NCBI GenBank assembly: GCA_004369085.1
Contig: ML210179.1
Location: 161,339 to 225,338 of the forward strand
Direction: 5' to 3'
From: Coprinopsis marcescibilis
Taxonomy: Eukaryota; Basidiomycota; Agaricomycetes; Agaricales; Psathyrellaceae
DNA: 64,000 nucleotides
This document shows positions 22,264-34,365 of the stretch, in pieces. The translations under genes were made by a program, and so were the position numbers. The stretch's first letter is position 1; every line of letters begins with the position of its first letter. The notes beneath the pieces were generated by a model. It had not been told where the DNA came from, made no database searches, and was given only the letters and a program-made list of their open reading frames with translations.

Positions 22264-23575
22264 TGTTGTTGCTGATGATGATATGTAGAGCTTGAAAGGT
22301 ACAGGGGTGGAGCTAATGTGTAGGTAATCGTAATCCTTGAAGTCGGTTTCAGTTATTGTTATTGAGCCGGGGATGGAAGACAATGGAAGGCAATGATATT
22401 CCCGGTGTGCAGAGAGCTTATTTATAGGGCCAACCCCCTTTGCCCAGTGCCTGTACTAGCCACCACCGAGAACTATTGCATCTGCACATTGCGAGGCAAC
22501 GGAAAGCAGCTGGGTACTTCCGCATTCGGTACTTAGGAGCGTTGGCACCCACCCTCACAATGGCAAGGACTCAGTACTGGCGCCCGGGACTCAATGCTTG
22601 GACCCGGCCTTGCGAATACAAGGGACGCGTTGTCGAAGCTTGCAGCTTGACCGCTTACGCGGACTTGGACTTGGACTTGGCATTATATGGATGAATGATC
22701 TGCCCCTTTCCTCCATGGTCAATTTCGCCGTTTGGGACGTCAATGCGAAGCAGTGTTAGAATAATGATACACGCAGGAGCTACTTATCTACGCAGAAGTG
22801 CGCTTGAATGCTTATTAATCGACGCACTAATCCTCCGGCGCTTCTTGGTCCTGTAGACATCGGCAGCTCGCTCAGCTCCGGTGGCGCTGCAACCCTGGGT
22901 GGGTGGGTGGTGGTCTGGTGGGACGGGGAGAAATCTCTTGGGGCATAATTATCTAGGACAACTTGGACCTTTGGTTGGCGGACCCGTGCGGTCTGGTTGG
23001 GAGTTTATGTGAGTGTACTGAAAACCTCAGCATCCCACACGTGGGCAGATTCGCACGGATGACAGTACTTGGTGGCATTGTGATATCCATTGAGCATATC
23101 TTTTTACCAGTGCTACTTTCTTGATGCGACGGCTGCAGATGCCAGCGCGCCACTCGCCAGAGTATGTGGGTAAGTGCATAGCCAAAATCCTGATGCTACG
23201 GACGTAACACAAACCCAGCAAACTCAAGTTTAAACACCCAAAAGCTCAAGCCCCCCGCTCCCGTTCGTACATACGCCGTACTTGGCACACCTCGTACATA
23301 GATTACACAGCATGCCCCTAATAACTAATATCTAGCATACAAATCTACACCCCCATAAATCACCGCAACCCCCGCCCCCCCATTTCCTATTTCCCAACTC
23401 TCACTCAGCCCTCCATTTCTCCCAACCACCTCACCAGCCCCGCCATTTCCCATTTTCCCATCTCCCAATGCATCTCCCCAACCCTACCCTAGAACAAAAA
23501 CGCCCATTGCACCAACCTAGAGCCTAAGAACAAAAACGCCCCATTGCCCCAACCACCTCAACAACCGAGAGGGCA
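22264..23575. other. Intergenic
   Basis: The first about 350 bases are the LLNP gene 3 promoter; TTATTTATAGGGC at 22417-22430 parallels the TATTTATA of other copies. After about 22700 there is no recognisable gene. 23330-23575 is strongly C-rich on the + strand with repeated CCCAACC and AACAAAAACGCCC strings, the likely 3' untranslated region of the transporter. Confidence 0.45.
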
Positions 23576-26207
23576 CTAGAACAAAACGCCCAAACAAAAC
23601 GCAACAACACCAGTCATGCTAAAGAACATGAGCGCGTACTGCGGGATCAGAAACGCTGAGAGGTGCATTTGGTCCTGCGCCGCCGCCGCCGCTGCTGCTG
23701 CCCGATCCGCGTCTGCGCTTGCACTTGCACTAGTATAATCGGGCTGTCGGTCGTCGGGTAGTCTTGGATCTTTCTCTGGCATACGCGGAGGGAGGTGCGA
23801 AGAGGATGGGGACGCAGATGATTGGGATGGAGAGGGCGAGGGCGAGGACGCACCCACCGCCGAATTCCCAGCATACACCTGCGTCAAATACACCTGCGTC
23901 GTCGCCGTCGGCAAACACGAGCAGAATCTATCCACACCAAAAAAGTTCAGCCAAGTTCAAAGCGCCCCAGACAACCAAACCAACGCATAAACCCCCCTCT
24001 CAAAGATTGATTTTCACCCAAAAACAAAAGAGAGGCAAACTCACATACAAACGAACCGCAACACCTTGTCCTCCCGCCGCACAAGCCCAGCGCGGACGAG
24101 CCCCTCCGTCACCAACACGCCCACCACGGGCATCAGCACCAGCCTCACCAGCGCCAGCGCGCATATGGCCCCGACAGGCAGCTGCCGCGAAAGTTCCGAT
24201 AGCCGCCGCCTGGCCTTTCTGGCCTTGGTTTGCCAGGTTTGGGTTTTGGTTGCGGAGTGGGGGTGAGTCGGCGTCTCAGGTTCAGACTCCCCCGCTCCTT
24301 CAATCCCTTTCGCGACGTCCGATGGTACCACTCTCTGCTTTTCAGATCCTACCTCATCCCCAACCCCATCCCAATCCCAATCCCCGTCCTCTTCCGCATG
24401 CGCACCCCGCCGCACAACACGCGCCCGCGGCAACTCCAACCTCGCCAAGGCACTCCCCAGACAAACAAGCCCAAGCGGCACAGACGCCGCACCAATGAAC
24501 GTCGCCGCATCCTGTACGAACGCAAGCGGCGGCTGCCCGTCCGGTGCGAGTGGCTGCCAGGGCTTGGGTGCGGTCTAAAGAATCCGGATTAACAAGAGGA
24601 GATTAGAAAAAAGGAATGGAAATAAAAAAGAGGGTGGAGGTGGATAAATGCATGCATATATGCGCCTTCGTGGGCTGTCTCACCACCCACCGCAGATTAT
24701 ACCACACCCCCAAACCGATCACAAAACCGCACTCACCTCATCACCCACATCCACAAAAACAAACAGCGCCTTGAGCTGCGGTACCAGACTGACCAACAAC
24801 GCCACGAAAATAGCGACTGACGGCGGGGAGAGCAAGCCCCGCATGAACTCGCGCACCTGCTCCAGCGTCCTCGCCGCGCGCGTCTGGGGCAGGCCTTCAA
24901 TTTCAATGCTTTTCGCTTCCTCAGAAGATGCAGTATGGGTTCGCTTGGATTTGGATTCGGATTTGTTGCGTAAGGACGAGGAAGAGGAAGAGGATGAAGA
25001 GGAGGGCAGACAACTCCGAACAGCCGACGTTATCTCACCCTCCTCGTCTATCCGACTCCCATGCACACCCGCCCCCAGCCCGCGCAAAGTCGAAGACGAC
25101 GCCGAAGCCTGCAGACGTAGCCTGCTAGTCCCAGCCGTCCCAAGTTCGAATCCACCCCGGCTGCGCAGATCGTCCAAGTCCAAAGTGGCAACGTCCATGT
25201 GCAGGTCGGTGTCGCCAGTGGATGGGCGCAGTTCCAACCGCGGAGGCCCGCTTTTCGCGTCGTCGGGGTGGAGGCTATGAGCATGAGCATGCGGATGCGC
25301 GCCTCCTTTTTCTTCGTCCCAGCGATCCGCTACGACGCTAACCCTCTTTCTCAGCCCCGCCAGCCCTAGCCCCAGGCCCTTCGCGCCCAGCCCATCCCCC
25401 GCCGCATCCGCATCCACACGCGCACCCCTGCGCACAACGCCCACAATCCTCATCCCCCACCTCCTCTTCCGCTCCCTCAACCGCGCCTTCACCTCCTCCA
25501 CACCCACATCCTCCCCCTCAAAATCTTGCCTCACCCAGCGATGGCCGCCCATGGGGAAGAGGCTGACGGTGAAGACGAGGATGAAGATTGAGATGTAGGC
25601 GACGCTGAGGTCTTGGTCGCGTGCGGGGTTGAAGGGTGCGCTGGCTGTTACGCTCATTATCACTGATGTTGCTGTGTGGTGGCGTTAGTTTGGGTGTATA
25701 GAGGGAAGGAGAGAGGGATACGCACGGATGTCGCCTACGTTTCCCCATCCGCCCGCTACGAGGATGCCGTTCCGGAAGCGATGGGGCACCCAGAAGAACT
25801 GCTTGATCGTCCATGCGCTAAGGATACCTATAATCTCATACAGCGACGCGACGAGCACCAGCGGGCCTGCCAACGCATAAGCGTCCGGGCGCGGGAATGA
25901 ATTACGTAGGGGAACGCACCGAATGCTTTGATGTTGTCCGCATTGAACGAGGGCACGATCTTGCTGAAGAGCAGACAGGGGATGGCGATGTAGAGTATGA
26001 GCTGCGATGTCCCGCGGGCAGCGGCCAGCGGGAATATCTCGGCTTTTGTGACTATGAACCCTGCTGCGACGCATATGATCCTGGATAGGGGTCGCATAAA
26101 ACTGGTCAGTAAAACAAGCGAGCAAGCGAGAGTGGTAGAGACGGGGAGACGTACAGACGTAGCAGAGGCCTGAATGATATCCAAATCAACGCTCCGACCG
26201 ACAGCAT
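23576..26207 (-). CDS. PIN-like auxin efflux carrier family transporter (Ecm3/YBR287W type)
   Basis: Six exons, complement(23576..23927, 24045..24574, 24737..25671, 25726..25866, 25920..26080, 26155..26207), give about 723 residues. The two hydrophobic halves of the membrane-transport (PF03547) fold flank a large soluble loop. The N half shows MLSVGALIWISFRPLL, IFPLAAARGTSQLILYIAIPCLLFSK, GGWGNVGDIPTS and VIMSVTASAPFN. The C half shows FIGAASVPLGLVCLGSALARL, FSCLPTATTQVY-like CSCLPTATTQVYLTQVY, and LSAFLIPQYALMFFSMT. The roughly 300-residue loop is rich in Ser, Arg and Asp, including a serine run at about 24970-25010. Yeast relatives sit in the ER; fungal substrate is unknown. The final exon has an extra Ser/Pro and Ala-rich insert (23660-23860) between the last two membrane segments. 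A (TTTC)n microsatellite (26214-26240) lies in the leader. Confidence 0.9.
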
Positions 26208-27406
26208 TGTCTCCTCTCTTTCTTTCTTTCTTTCTTTCCACGTGGGTAGGGGCGAGCTCGCTGGATAGGCGCAGGTGGTGCGCTGGTCGGTCGAGGAGTA
26301 TCGACTGCGATGGTCAACGCGGTCCGCCGTGCTGGTGGTGGTGGTACCAGTCAAAGCTTCACACACCCTGAGCAACTCGACCAACCGGAACAAGCTCCGA
26401 AAACGAGTCTATCAGCAGGCAAGCCGGCCTTGGGGCAAAAAAAAAAATCGGAAACAGTGGGGGGCAACTCGGGTTGACTCGATCGTCGTCAACGGTCAGG
26501 GTAGCGACCTCGCCACTTGACTCGACTTGCAGGATCTCCCCCTCCCCCCTCTATACTTACTTGGTAGTACACCATTTACCCACTTTGAGCCGACGTATGT
26601 AGGTGGCTTCGATTGTTCTACTCTAGTCGAGCTGATGTCATGTCCTCGTCGTTGCTTCTGCACCCTACCTGGTGGTGGTCCTGTAGATCCGCGGTTGATA
26701 TAGTGGTATGTATGTAAATGCAACAAGTTGTGCCTGGACGTTTGGATGGCAGGGCCAATGGAACTTTGCACTTGAAGGGCTTGGGAGGTGGGATTGGAAG
26801 CTCGGTCCGCCGGTTGCTGATGTGGTGTGCCTGGGTGGAAGGAAGGCAAGGAAGGAAAGAACTTGCGACGACGAGCGCCGTGATTGGCCGATGCGTTATT
26901 ACGATGCGCGCCAAGCGGAAATTAACATACAACATAGGGGCTGCGCTCGGCAAGGTGCGGCCCTGACGCCGCCGTGCAGAGTTCAAACGTTCAAACCACC
27001 ACCATTTCATGTCCCAGTCCATGCCGCATCCAAGCCATATGATATTACGAAAAGTGGAGCTATGTCGACTTTCACTACATGTATGGATGAGTAATATCGA
27101 CTAGTTCCTGACGTATTCCGAGATGCCTCGAGGTGTTTTTTTCGCTGGGGCTGCAGCCTGATAACTTCACTTATCACTTATCACTTACGAAAGTGCCGTT
27201 ACTAATGTCATGGGTGAACCTTGTTGGGGACTGGAAGCGTGTGGTTGCGCGCTCAGAACTTGGCTGCCCAAAGTCAGAAACTTCTTGTCAATTATAGGAA
27301 TAGCGAACGTTGAGCACGGGGCCTCTTTGGTTGATTAAACCTGACAACCTAGTATCATCTCAGGCTCCGAACAGAACAATTATATATCCTCGCGTCCATT
27401 ATCCAT
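26208..27406. other. Intergenic, transporter promoter side
   Basis: No supported gene. It holds a CTTT microsatellite close to the transporter start, and several short frames on both strands without motifs. The last about 150 bases contain ATTATATATCC (27379-27389), a possible TATA box. Confidence 0.4.
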
Positions 27407-27610
27407 TTATCCATGTCTACCTCTACTATAACTGAGACTCACAGACGCAGATTGGCCAAAGCCAAACTGAGCTCCTCCATCGCCCTCGCCTCCCCATTCC
27501 CGCGCAACGCGCACCGCGCCCGCAACCGGCTGCGTCGCGTCCCTCTTCCTCTTCAGCTGCTCCCTAATGCACAGGACGGGCAGGGGGTTCAGCAGGCGGT
27601 TGATGTCCAT
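27407..27610 (-). pseudogene. LLNP family N-terminal fragment
   Basis: The minus strand at 27610 starts MDINRLLNPLPVL, the characteristic LLNP start. It continues 67 codons with a basic patch (REQLKRKRD) but contains neither zinc finger before its stop. It is either a truncated LLNP gene or a related factor whose later exons were not recognised. Its start overlaps the upstream part of the plus-strand WP..Y.CD gene, so one of the two was probably cut when they were brought together. Confidence 0.45.
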
Positions 27611-27674
27611 CGCAGTTCAGTACTCAGTCTTAAAGCTTAAAGCTTACAGCAAGTTTCAAAAGAAGGCACTCGGG

Positions 27675-28352
27675 ATGCGCCCCTTGCCAGGCAGCGTCGG
27701 CTGCAGTGCATGGCCGCACGGCTGGTACCTCTGCGACCTCGTCGCCGGGATCGACCTCTACAACGAGCTCGCGCTGGTCGAGACGTCGTCGGTGGACAGG
27801 GACCTGTTCTACGTCATCTTCGGTATACCCAGGGATAGGGATGTCAACCCGAAGCAGCTGACCGTCGTCCAGACCTACCGCGAGATCCTCGCCCACCCCG
27901 ACAACCAGGCCGTCAAGAAGGAGCACGTGGATAAGGGACGCGTAGCTAGCGCGACTGTGAGTGCGTTCACAAAGGCGTGTGCGTACCGTTCGAAGGAGAT
28001 CATTGCGAGGAAGGCCGCCGTGAGGGCGAGCAAGGAGCTGCGTGAGCCTAGGCGTCCGCGGAATGTCAGTCGGGAAGAGTGGGAGCGCCAGAAGTATGTG
28101 AAGCTGATGCAAGCGTCTTATGAGAGGGCTGGCGGGTGTGAGTGTGCCGGTGTCGACACGAGTCCCGAGAACCTTCCAAACCTGTACCTCGATTTGAAGC
28201 GCCGCCATGATGAGGGTTGCCCAATGAGCGCCCAGGGCAAGAGGATTGACGGGTGTATGAAGCAAGCCCGTACTAGAGTAGTACTAAGGGCCGTAGAACC
28301 GAACGAAGATTCCCTGGGTCTACATAACCTGAGCCAGAACCGAGTACCATGA
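27675..28352 (+). CDS. Unrecognised WP..Y.CD family protein
   Basis: Open frame of 225 codons from a Met at 27675 (the frame is open to 27567). Conserved-looking landmarks are AWPHGWYLCDLVAG, FYVIFGIPRD, QTYREIL, AFTKACAYRSKEIIA, REEWERQKYVKLMQASYE, a Cys pair GGCECAGVDTS and a final CPMSAQGKRIDG. Basic residues dominate the middle. The first five landmarks align in order with the protein at 12887-13333. No known domain is recognised. The N terminus may be incomplete because an LLNP fragment overlaps it on the other strand. The compact, uninterrupted frame and GC-rich third positions support real coding. Confidence 0.6.
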   Translation: MRPLPGSVGCSAWPHGWYLCDLVAGIDLYNELALVETSSVDRDLFYVIFGIPRDRDVNPKQLTVVQTYREILAHPDNQAVKKEHVDKGRVASATVSAFTKACAYRSKEIIARKAAVRASKELREPRRPRNVSREEWERQKYVKLMQASYERAGGCECAGVDTSPENLPNLYLDLKRRHDEGCPMSAQGKRIDGCMKQARTRVVLRAVEPNEDSLGLHNLSQNRVP

Positions 28353-29587
28353 ATTTTCTGTCTCTCGTAGTCAACGTTCATCAGAAGTTTCGCTACTTAG
28401 TACTTGCCCACTAGCTCTGGCGAGCGGCGGCATATCAAGTAGCACCAATAGAAAGATACAAATATGTTCAATTTATGTCTAGAGTATGCCACTACCATAT
28501 CCAGTAAGACATAAACCACAGTGGTGTTTATCACGATTCTCACGCTATCGAAAGTTTTGAATTTCCCATATTGCAGTCCTGTACACACTACTACGCAGTT
28601 ATGAGCTACATATGTGACAATATCAAATTGCGCGGTGTGACAGGGATTATGACAAAAGGGCAAATATGACAAAGTGCTAATGCCAATATGATAAAAAAAC
28701 GGGAATGGTGGGGACTACCAATAAAAGTTAAGTGCACTTGTCTAAAAAGAGTGCACCTGTAGAATTAAAGTGCATATCGGTGCAAAAGAGTTGGTAAGAG
28801 AATAAAAGTGAAGTTGGCGCGCCCGCCGCCAAGTAAGCGCAAGTTGCCCTGCCTGCCATTTTGGGACATGTGCCACGTTGGCTAAGACCACCACCCCGCC
28901 GCCCAGCAATACTCATTACCGTCGCTACCGTCGCGTCAACAATTGGGAGGTCCCGCCCAAGGCATTCGGCACGGAAAATGAATATGTCGATCGGTGGGGC
29001 ACCATAAAAGGCTTTAACCTGCCTTTTCATCTTTTTTTCCCTCTCTCTCACAAACTCAAGCCACCGATAGGACGATGGCCCCAATCAACCTCGACTTGTT
29101 GGATGTGGTAAAGCTGGAAGGCTACCGTGAATTTGTATATACAAATGTCTCTCACTTTGCGCTTTCTGATTGTTTCTGCTCAGTTCTTTGCCAGCTGTTT
29201 GGCTGAAAGCCCGGACACCCGCTGTTTTCGCTCGGAGACCCCAAGGGGTGGGTTCAAGAGTCTGCCATGAGTGTCTGAGCTCATGAACCCCCTCTCCTTC
29301 ATTCCGTGACCCTGCTGCGGTTTCACCCTCAAATTGATCGGGGCTCCCTTGCCGCATTCATGACATTCGTTTTCAATTTGGAAGCATCGATTCCGTGATA
29401 TTCGAGTAAAAGATCTCGCAGTCCGGCTGAAAATCATGGCAAGGTCCGCTGACAATATTCAAATTACTTGAAGTTACCTTCAGGGCTCTGCGCACTATGT
29501 CTACGAATAGGCGAACAGCCTTTTGCCAGAGGGATGCCGCTGAAAAATGTGATAGGAATCTGAGCGTGGGCACAATGGAAGCTCCTA
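28353..29587. other. Intergenic
   Basis: No gene recognised. Several short frames on both strands overlap one another with no motif. Confidence 0.4.
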
Positions 29588-30009
29588 AGGTAGGGCGCAT
29601 TCACGATCCAGGAGGGGTCGTAATACCTCCGAAACCCCCTTGTCTGGCTTATACCATCGCAACGAGTCCACCATTCTTTCTGAGTCTGTGTTAGACAATA
29701 GTCCGACTGACTTCAAAGGTCTTGGTGCGGCCAAATTTTTGGATGAAGTATTTGTGGCTTGTATATCGAGCGATATCTTCGCTCAGTAGGATTTCGCTAA
29801 TATTTGCCATATTCTTCATTGATATGCTTATTCTGAAGCCTAGACAGATAAAGAACTAATTTCGGCCGCACCAAGTGGCGGGAAATAGGTCTAACTGATA
29901 AATAAATGCAGCTCTACGGCCATATATAACCTCAAGCCGATGGTATAAGCCAGACAATGAGTTTTCGGAGGTATCACAACCCTTCCTGGATCGTGAATGC
30001 GCCCTACCT
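29588..30009. mobile_element. MITE-like element with long inverted repeats and TA duplication
   Basis: The left end AGGTAGGGCGCATTCACGAT (from 29588) is mirrored at the right end (to 30009). The inverted match continues inward about 75 bases on each side (through TTCCTGGATC and the TATAAGCCAGACAA string) with a few mismatches. The 422-bp element is bordered by TA on both sides (29586-29587, 30010-30011), fitting a TA target duplication of Tc1/mariner-type elements. There is no coding capacity. It lies about 430 bases upstream of the peroxygenase ATG. Confidence 0.7.
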
Positions 30010-30322
30010 TACAGCAGCTTGTACATCAGGGTGAAACGTAATCGAGAGCAAATAATTGGTTTGTTGGTGGTTATTCAAAATAAATTGCGATGCAAACGTG
30101 ATTTTGGCACTTGGAAAGCGTTAGTGATGGCCGGGTGTGTTCTTGGGCGCTTGTACTACGCCTTTAAAATTAGAATCCCATCAGGCAATCACACAGCAGT
30201 GACGAAACTCCTGTTCTCAGGTCAGAAAGGGGCTCGGATCCGGAACTCCTTCGTGAAAAGGATGACCTCTTGTTTGCTGTCAAAATTGCCTAAGCAATAT
30301 ATGCATGTACCATTTTCTACCT

Positions 30323-30328
30323 ATATAA
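30323..30328 (+). promoter_or_regulatory. TATA box of peroxygenase gene
   Basis: TATAAA lies 121 bases upstream of the peroxygenase ATG, in the right position for a core promoter with a short leader. Confidence 0.55.
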
Positions 30329-30443
30329 ACCCTGAGGACTCGTCGATACTTCTTCAGCTAAAGCAAACAATCTCAGACTTCACTTCCATCTATCTTAAAT
30401 TTCCAGTACTCTCTACATCTCACTACCAGCTTCAAACTCAAAC

Positions 30444-31804
30444 ATGACAATCAAGAAGCTGTCTGTATTCCTCAGCACTCTTGTCTTGGTCTCGCAGGTC
30501 TCTGCATTCCCGCAGCATGGAACTCTTGCCGGACTCGATGCACGACAGGTTGAGCAGATCGTCCCGACCTTGAACGCCAGAGTTCCACCACCGCCTCCAG
30601 GACCCCCTGCGTTCACAGGTGCTAAGCTTGTCGACGATAGGGACCATCCATGGAGGCCTCTACGACAAGGTGACGTTCGAGGTCCCTGTCCTGGACTCAA
30701 CACTCTGGCATCGCATGGTGTGAGTGCTACCTCTTTCATTCTACGTGCAAGGCTGTCATTTGACCAGTTCACAGTACCTCCCCAGAAACGGTGTTGCTAC
30801 ACCAACTCAGATTATCAACGCTGTCCAGGAAGGTGCGCAGCCTGGTTTCCCTTCCCTTATCTGTCGGCATTTGTGACCAAGGCGTTTTGAAGGGTTCAAT
30901 ATGATCAATGGCGCAGCAAAGATTGCGACTTATGCTGCACTTATCCTCGAAGGCAACGTTGTTACCGATTTGCTCAGCATCGGCGGAAAGACATCTCGCA
31001 CTGGTCCTGACGCGCCTCCACCGGCATCTATTGGTGGCATAAGTCATCACGGAACTTTCGAAGGAGATGCTAGTATTACTCGAGGTACGTTCGAGTGTTG
31101 ATTTATCGAACATATTTCCGATTGTCTTGCGTAGGTGATGCCTTCTTCGGCGACAACCATAGCTTCAACCAGGTGCTGTTCGATCAGGTATGTCGTGCTA
31201 TTTTTGTACTCGCCTGATGCTCTGTTAATTCGATGTCCTTTAGTTTGTCGATTTCAGCAACCGCTTTGGTAACGGGTTCTACAACTACACCGTCGGAGGC
31301 GAGCTTCGCTTCCACCGCATCCAACAATCGATTGCGACCAACCCAGAGTTCAACATTCGGGGTTTCAGACACGTAACTGCGTATGGCGAAGCCGCTTTCA
31401 TTGCCAACATCTTTGTTGATGGCCGCAAGACCGGAGCTGAAGCTAACCAGCTCGACATGGATTCCGCGCGCAACTTCTTCAAGGATATGCGATATCCTCG
31501 AGGTTTCTTCAGGTCAAACAAGCCCACTGCAGGGGAAGGCGCTGATATCATTTTTGCGGCGCACCCAACTCAGCCTGGACACAATGTTGGAGGGGTTAAC
31601 AGCTTCGTGGTTGACACGAGCTTGGGTGGGTTGTTGGATCAGTGCCTGTTTTACACCCAGCTCGTGAATGTCACTGTAAAGGGATTGTACCCGAGCCCTA
31701 CCGGAATCTTGCGCAGGAACTTGAACATCAATCTCGGGTTCCTTTACGAAGCACTCAACCTCCCTCCTTCTTGCCCTCAGGTTTTCCCTTATGGCACCAA
31801 TTAG
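30444..31804 (+). CDS. Unspecific peroxygenase (aromatic peroxygenase, long type), secreted
   Basis: Five exons, join(30444..30719, 30775..30832, 30893..31084, 31135..31187, 31244..31804), give 379 residues. It has a signal peptide (MTIKKLSVFLSTLVLVSQVSA) and a propeptide. The heme-thiolate motif GPCPGLNTLASHGY follows, its Cys being the proximal heme ligand. The magnesium-site/acid-base region EGDASITR comes next, then AYGEAAFIANIFVDGR with the distal Glu region. The PCP-EGD order and the length place it with long fungal peroxygenases (Agrocybe type). These enzymes use hydrogen peroxide to oxygenate aromatic and aliphatic C-H bonds outside the cell. A TATA box lies at 30323. No cofactor or peroxide-generating partner is adjacent. 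Confidence 0.93.
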
Positions 31805-33010
31805 CGTGTCCTTGATAATTTAGACCTACATTTTATGTACTGATAGCTATTTCAGCGTTCACTCTTAGACTAGTTAACAATCTGAAAGGTTATTTTATGT
31901 TATCGTTACAAAGCTTCAGTTATGGGTTCCATCACCTCTCCAGGCTCTCCTGGAGGTCGGCAAAACAGCTCTCTGAGTCTACCTCGGCACATAGTATCGT
32001 GTGTACTCTCGAATTGGACCTGCACGATCATCGCTGACGCTCAATAGCTCGCGCGCTTGCGCTTGCATAGGAAAGTACGGCCAGTCCACCAGTGATTCCG
32101 ACGAAGACGGGCCTCTTGTCGTCTGCTACGTTATTCTTCCATCTTCGTTGCTTGGCAGAGTAGTGATTCATTAGCCGAAACATGGCAATAGTTTGCTTTC
32201 TCTCGGATTCTGCGAGTGCCACTTGCATTCCAACTATTTCAATGCCCTGCACTCTACATCATCCCGATGTTCGTTGAATAGAGTGCCACCTCTGAAGGCT
32301 GAAGCTTGATGTGTGTACATTGTTCTATTGGAGCTCTGAACAACGTAATGCACAGGTATCATTTGACTTCATTCTTCTAAGGTCTGTACTCTTTCGCTGA
32401 CATATGGTGTTAAACATTCCTGCGCTGCTCGCGCAGTTAACTGTCAAAATGATCCTGACTTCATCCCCCTAAATTGAGGAACATACGCTGTTAAAACTCT
32501 CTAGGGGGTGCTGTCTAACTCTTCAGCTTGAAGATCTGCAGCTACTTACCACTTGAACAATGGTACTATATTTATATCCACATAAGCTATCTATAATGCA
32601 AATCCTATACTAGTCCCTGAAGCTATGTTCTACACGGAAAGACAGTTAGGCGTAATTCAGTCAAGAAACTTGTCTTCGTCGCGGAATCAAAGAACCGAAA
32701 CCATTTTCGCTCGAGGGGTATTAAGCAGCGTAAGAGCATTGAGCTAGAAAGTACACGACTAAGATGTTCATTCTTCAAAGCGATACTAATCTTAATTTTC
32801 ACGCCTGAGCTACCGAGCCTCATACACCCAACGGCTGAGGACCCTAATTACTCCTCACCAACACGGACGAGAGATTCGAGTAGATTGAAAAGACGCATCA
32901 AGTCGCAGAAAGCAATACCAAAACAATGCCGCAAACACGTTCAAAAGAACGTCACAATCCCACTACCACATCCAACCACGAGATTTCTCCGTCCGTACCA
33001 CCACCCTCAT
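31805..33010. other. Intergenic and outer end of right arm
   Basis: 31805-32520 shows no gene. From about 32530 to 32880 the sequence is the reversed 3'-flank repeat and the downstream flank of the right-arm membrane gene, matching 20820-21060. Confidence 0.5.
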
Positions 33011-34365
33011 TCACTCATTCTTCCCGACCTCCCTGTCTTGCGTGGTCTGCGGCCGAAGCACATACGGTGCCGTCACACCCACCGACGCAAGCGGAGTCGA
33101 AAGCACCAGATACGGCACCGTAAACCACCTCGAGCGCGCCACATACCCCCCTCCATGCACCTTCTCCGGCTCTTCGCAAGCGATCCACGCCACAAAGCTC
33201 ACCGACGCGCAGATCACGTCCCACCCAATGCTCGACTGCGCGGGGTGCGCATTGAGCGTCGCCCACGCCGCCGCGAAGAGCGCGTACGGGCTCTGGTCCG
33301 CGATTTTGCCTGCTGAATGTGGGAGTGGCAGCGAGGCGAGTGCGGCCAGGATGGTCTTGGACCGGATGGCGATCGTGAAAAGGAAGATGAGCAGGTAGAA
33401 CACGGGCGGCGAGAGCGCGTATTTGGAGGAGCGCCCGCCGGGGAAGAGGAAGGGGAGGACGATGAGCGTGTGCATTATGAGCAAGTTGGGGAGGAAGGTC
33501 TTGGTGGTGGTGTATGGCGTGAGTGCGACTGTGACTAGAGCCAGCAGGATGCTGATCCACGCCAGTGGGGAGAATGTTGTAGGAGGTGAGACAGGGGCGG
33601 TCGTCCCTCTTTGTTTCTCGATCTTTGGCGGCGTGGATGTGGAGGGCTTGGAGCAGAGGATGGCGACGTAGAAGAGGTTGGCGGCTACGGATATTGCGAC
33701 GAGCTGGCCGAGGATCATGTACGCCCAGACGCGTTTGATTTGATAGCGGTTGCCTGGTCGCAGATGTCAGGGCGCTGGGCGCGTGAGTCGAGACAGGGCG
33801 AAACGAACCTTGGTCGTAGAGGAACGCTGTCCAGGCGCCCACTGTGAACAGACAGAGTGACACAGCTGCTCGCTCCACCACCAGTTCATGCTGCCGAAGC
33901 AGACATAGCCCCATGCCTGCTCAAACAGGGTGCTGTTCACCAACCAGTCGCTCATTCGCTGGATCACTGTCGTAGGTATGCTTGCTGGCGGGATGTCGCC
34001 CTCATAGTCGTGGAAACTCCACTAGTTGCGGTTGAATGAGCCATATAGAGGGCACATATCGAAAGATTTGCACCTACAAGGAGGAATCTCAACATGTCTA
34101 CAGCGAATCAATCAGTCTACCGGCCAAAGCTGAACAGGGGTGAAGACGTACAATACCAAGTACTGGCAAAAGATACCAAGGAAAGCAAGCCAAAGAGATA
34201 GATCTTCGCAGTGTCCTTCTTGAATACGTGCTGCTTGTTAGCCGTTCGTATGCTTTGGATGACAGTCCAGGCCAACGCGACGTTGATTCCCATGTACAGC
34301 GCAAGGATCCCCAGAGCTCCGAGCTGCTTCAGGTCCAACGCGAGGAATGCTTGCAGTTCTGACAT
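33011..34365 (-). pseudogene. Multi-membrane protein gene, right-arm copy, with the same 8-base frameshift
   Basis: Four exons, complement(33011..33753, 33809..34021, 34078..34097, 34152..34365), mirror the left-arm copy, including the 20-base micro-exon. Exon 3 is again 213 bases, with the same eight extra bases after SEQL. The frame therefore shifts exactly as on the left, while the following 235-codon segment (LLGQLVAISVA... to the stop) is open. Differences from the left copy are few and scattered. Keeping an open second half after a shared disruption argues either for very recent duplication or for use of that half as its own product. Function unknown. Confidence 0.7.

Noticed and set aside
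24041..24498. Pro/Arg-rich plus-strand frames opposite the transporter
   Set aside because: Shadow of the GC-rich minus-strand exons, which carry the conserved transporter motifs.
26214..26240. TTTC repeat as a functional element
   Set aside because: A simple microsatellite in the transporter leader; no further evidence.
28700..28870. Repeated AGTGCA strings as an LTR end
   Set aside because: No matching second terminus, primer-binding site or polymerase frame nearby.
32028..32252. Minus-strand 74-codon frame with a hydrophobic stretch near its end
   Set aside because: Too short, no neighbouring exons and no recognised motif.
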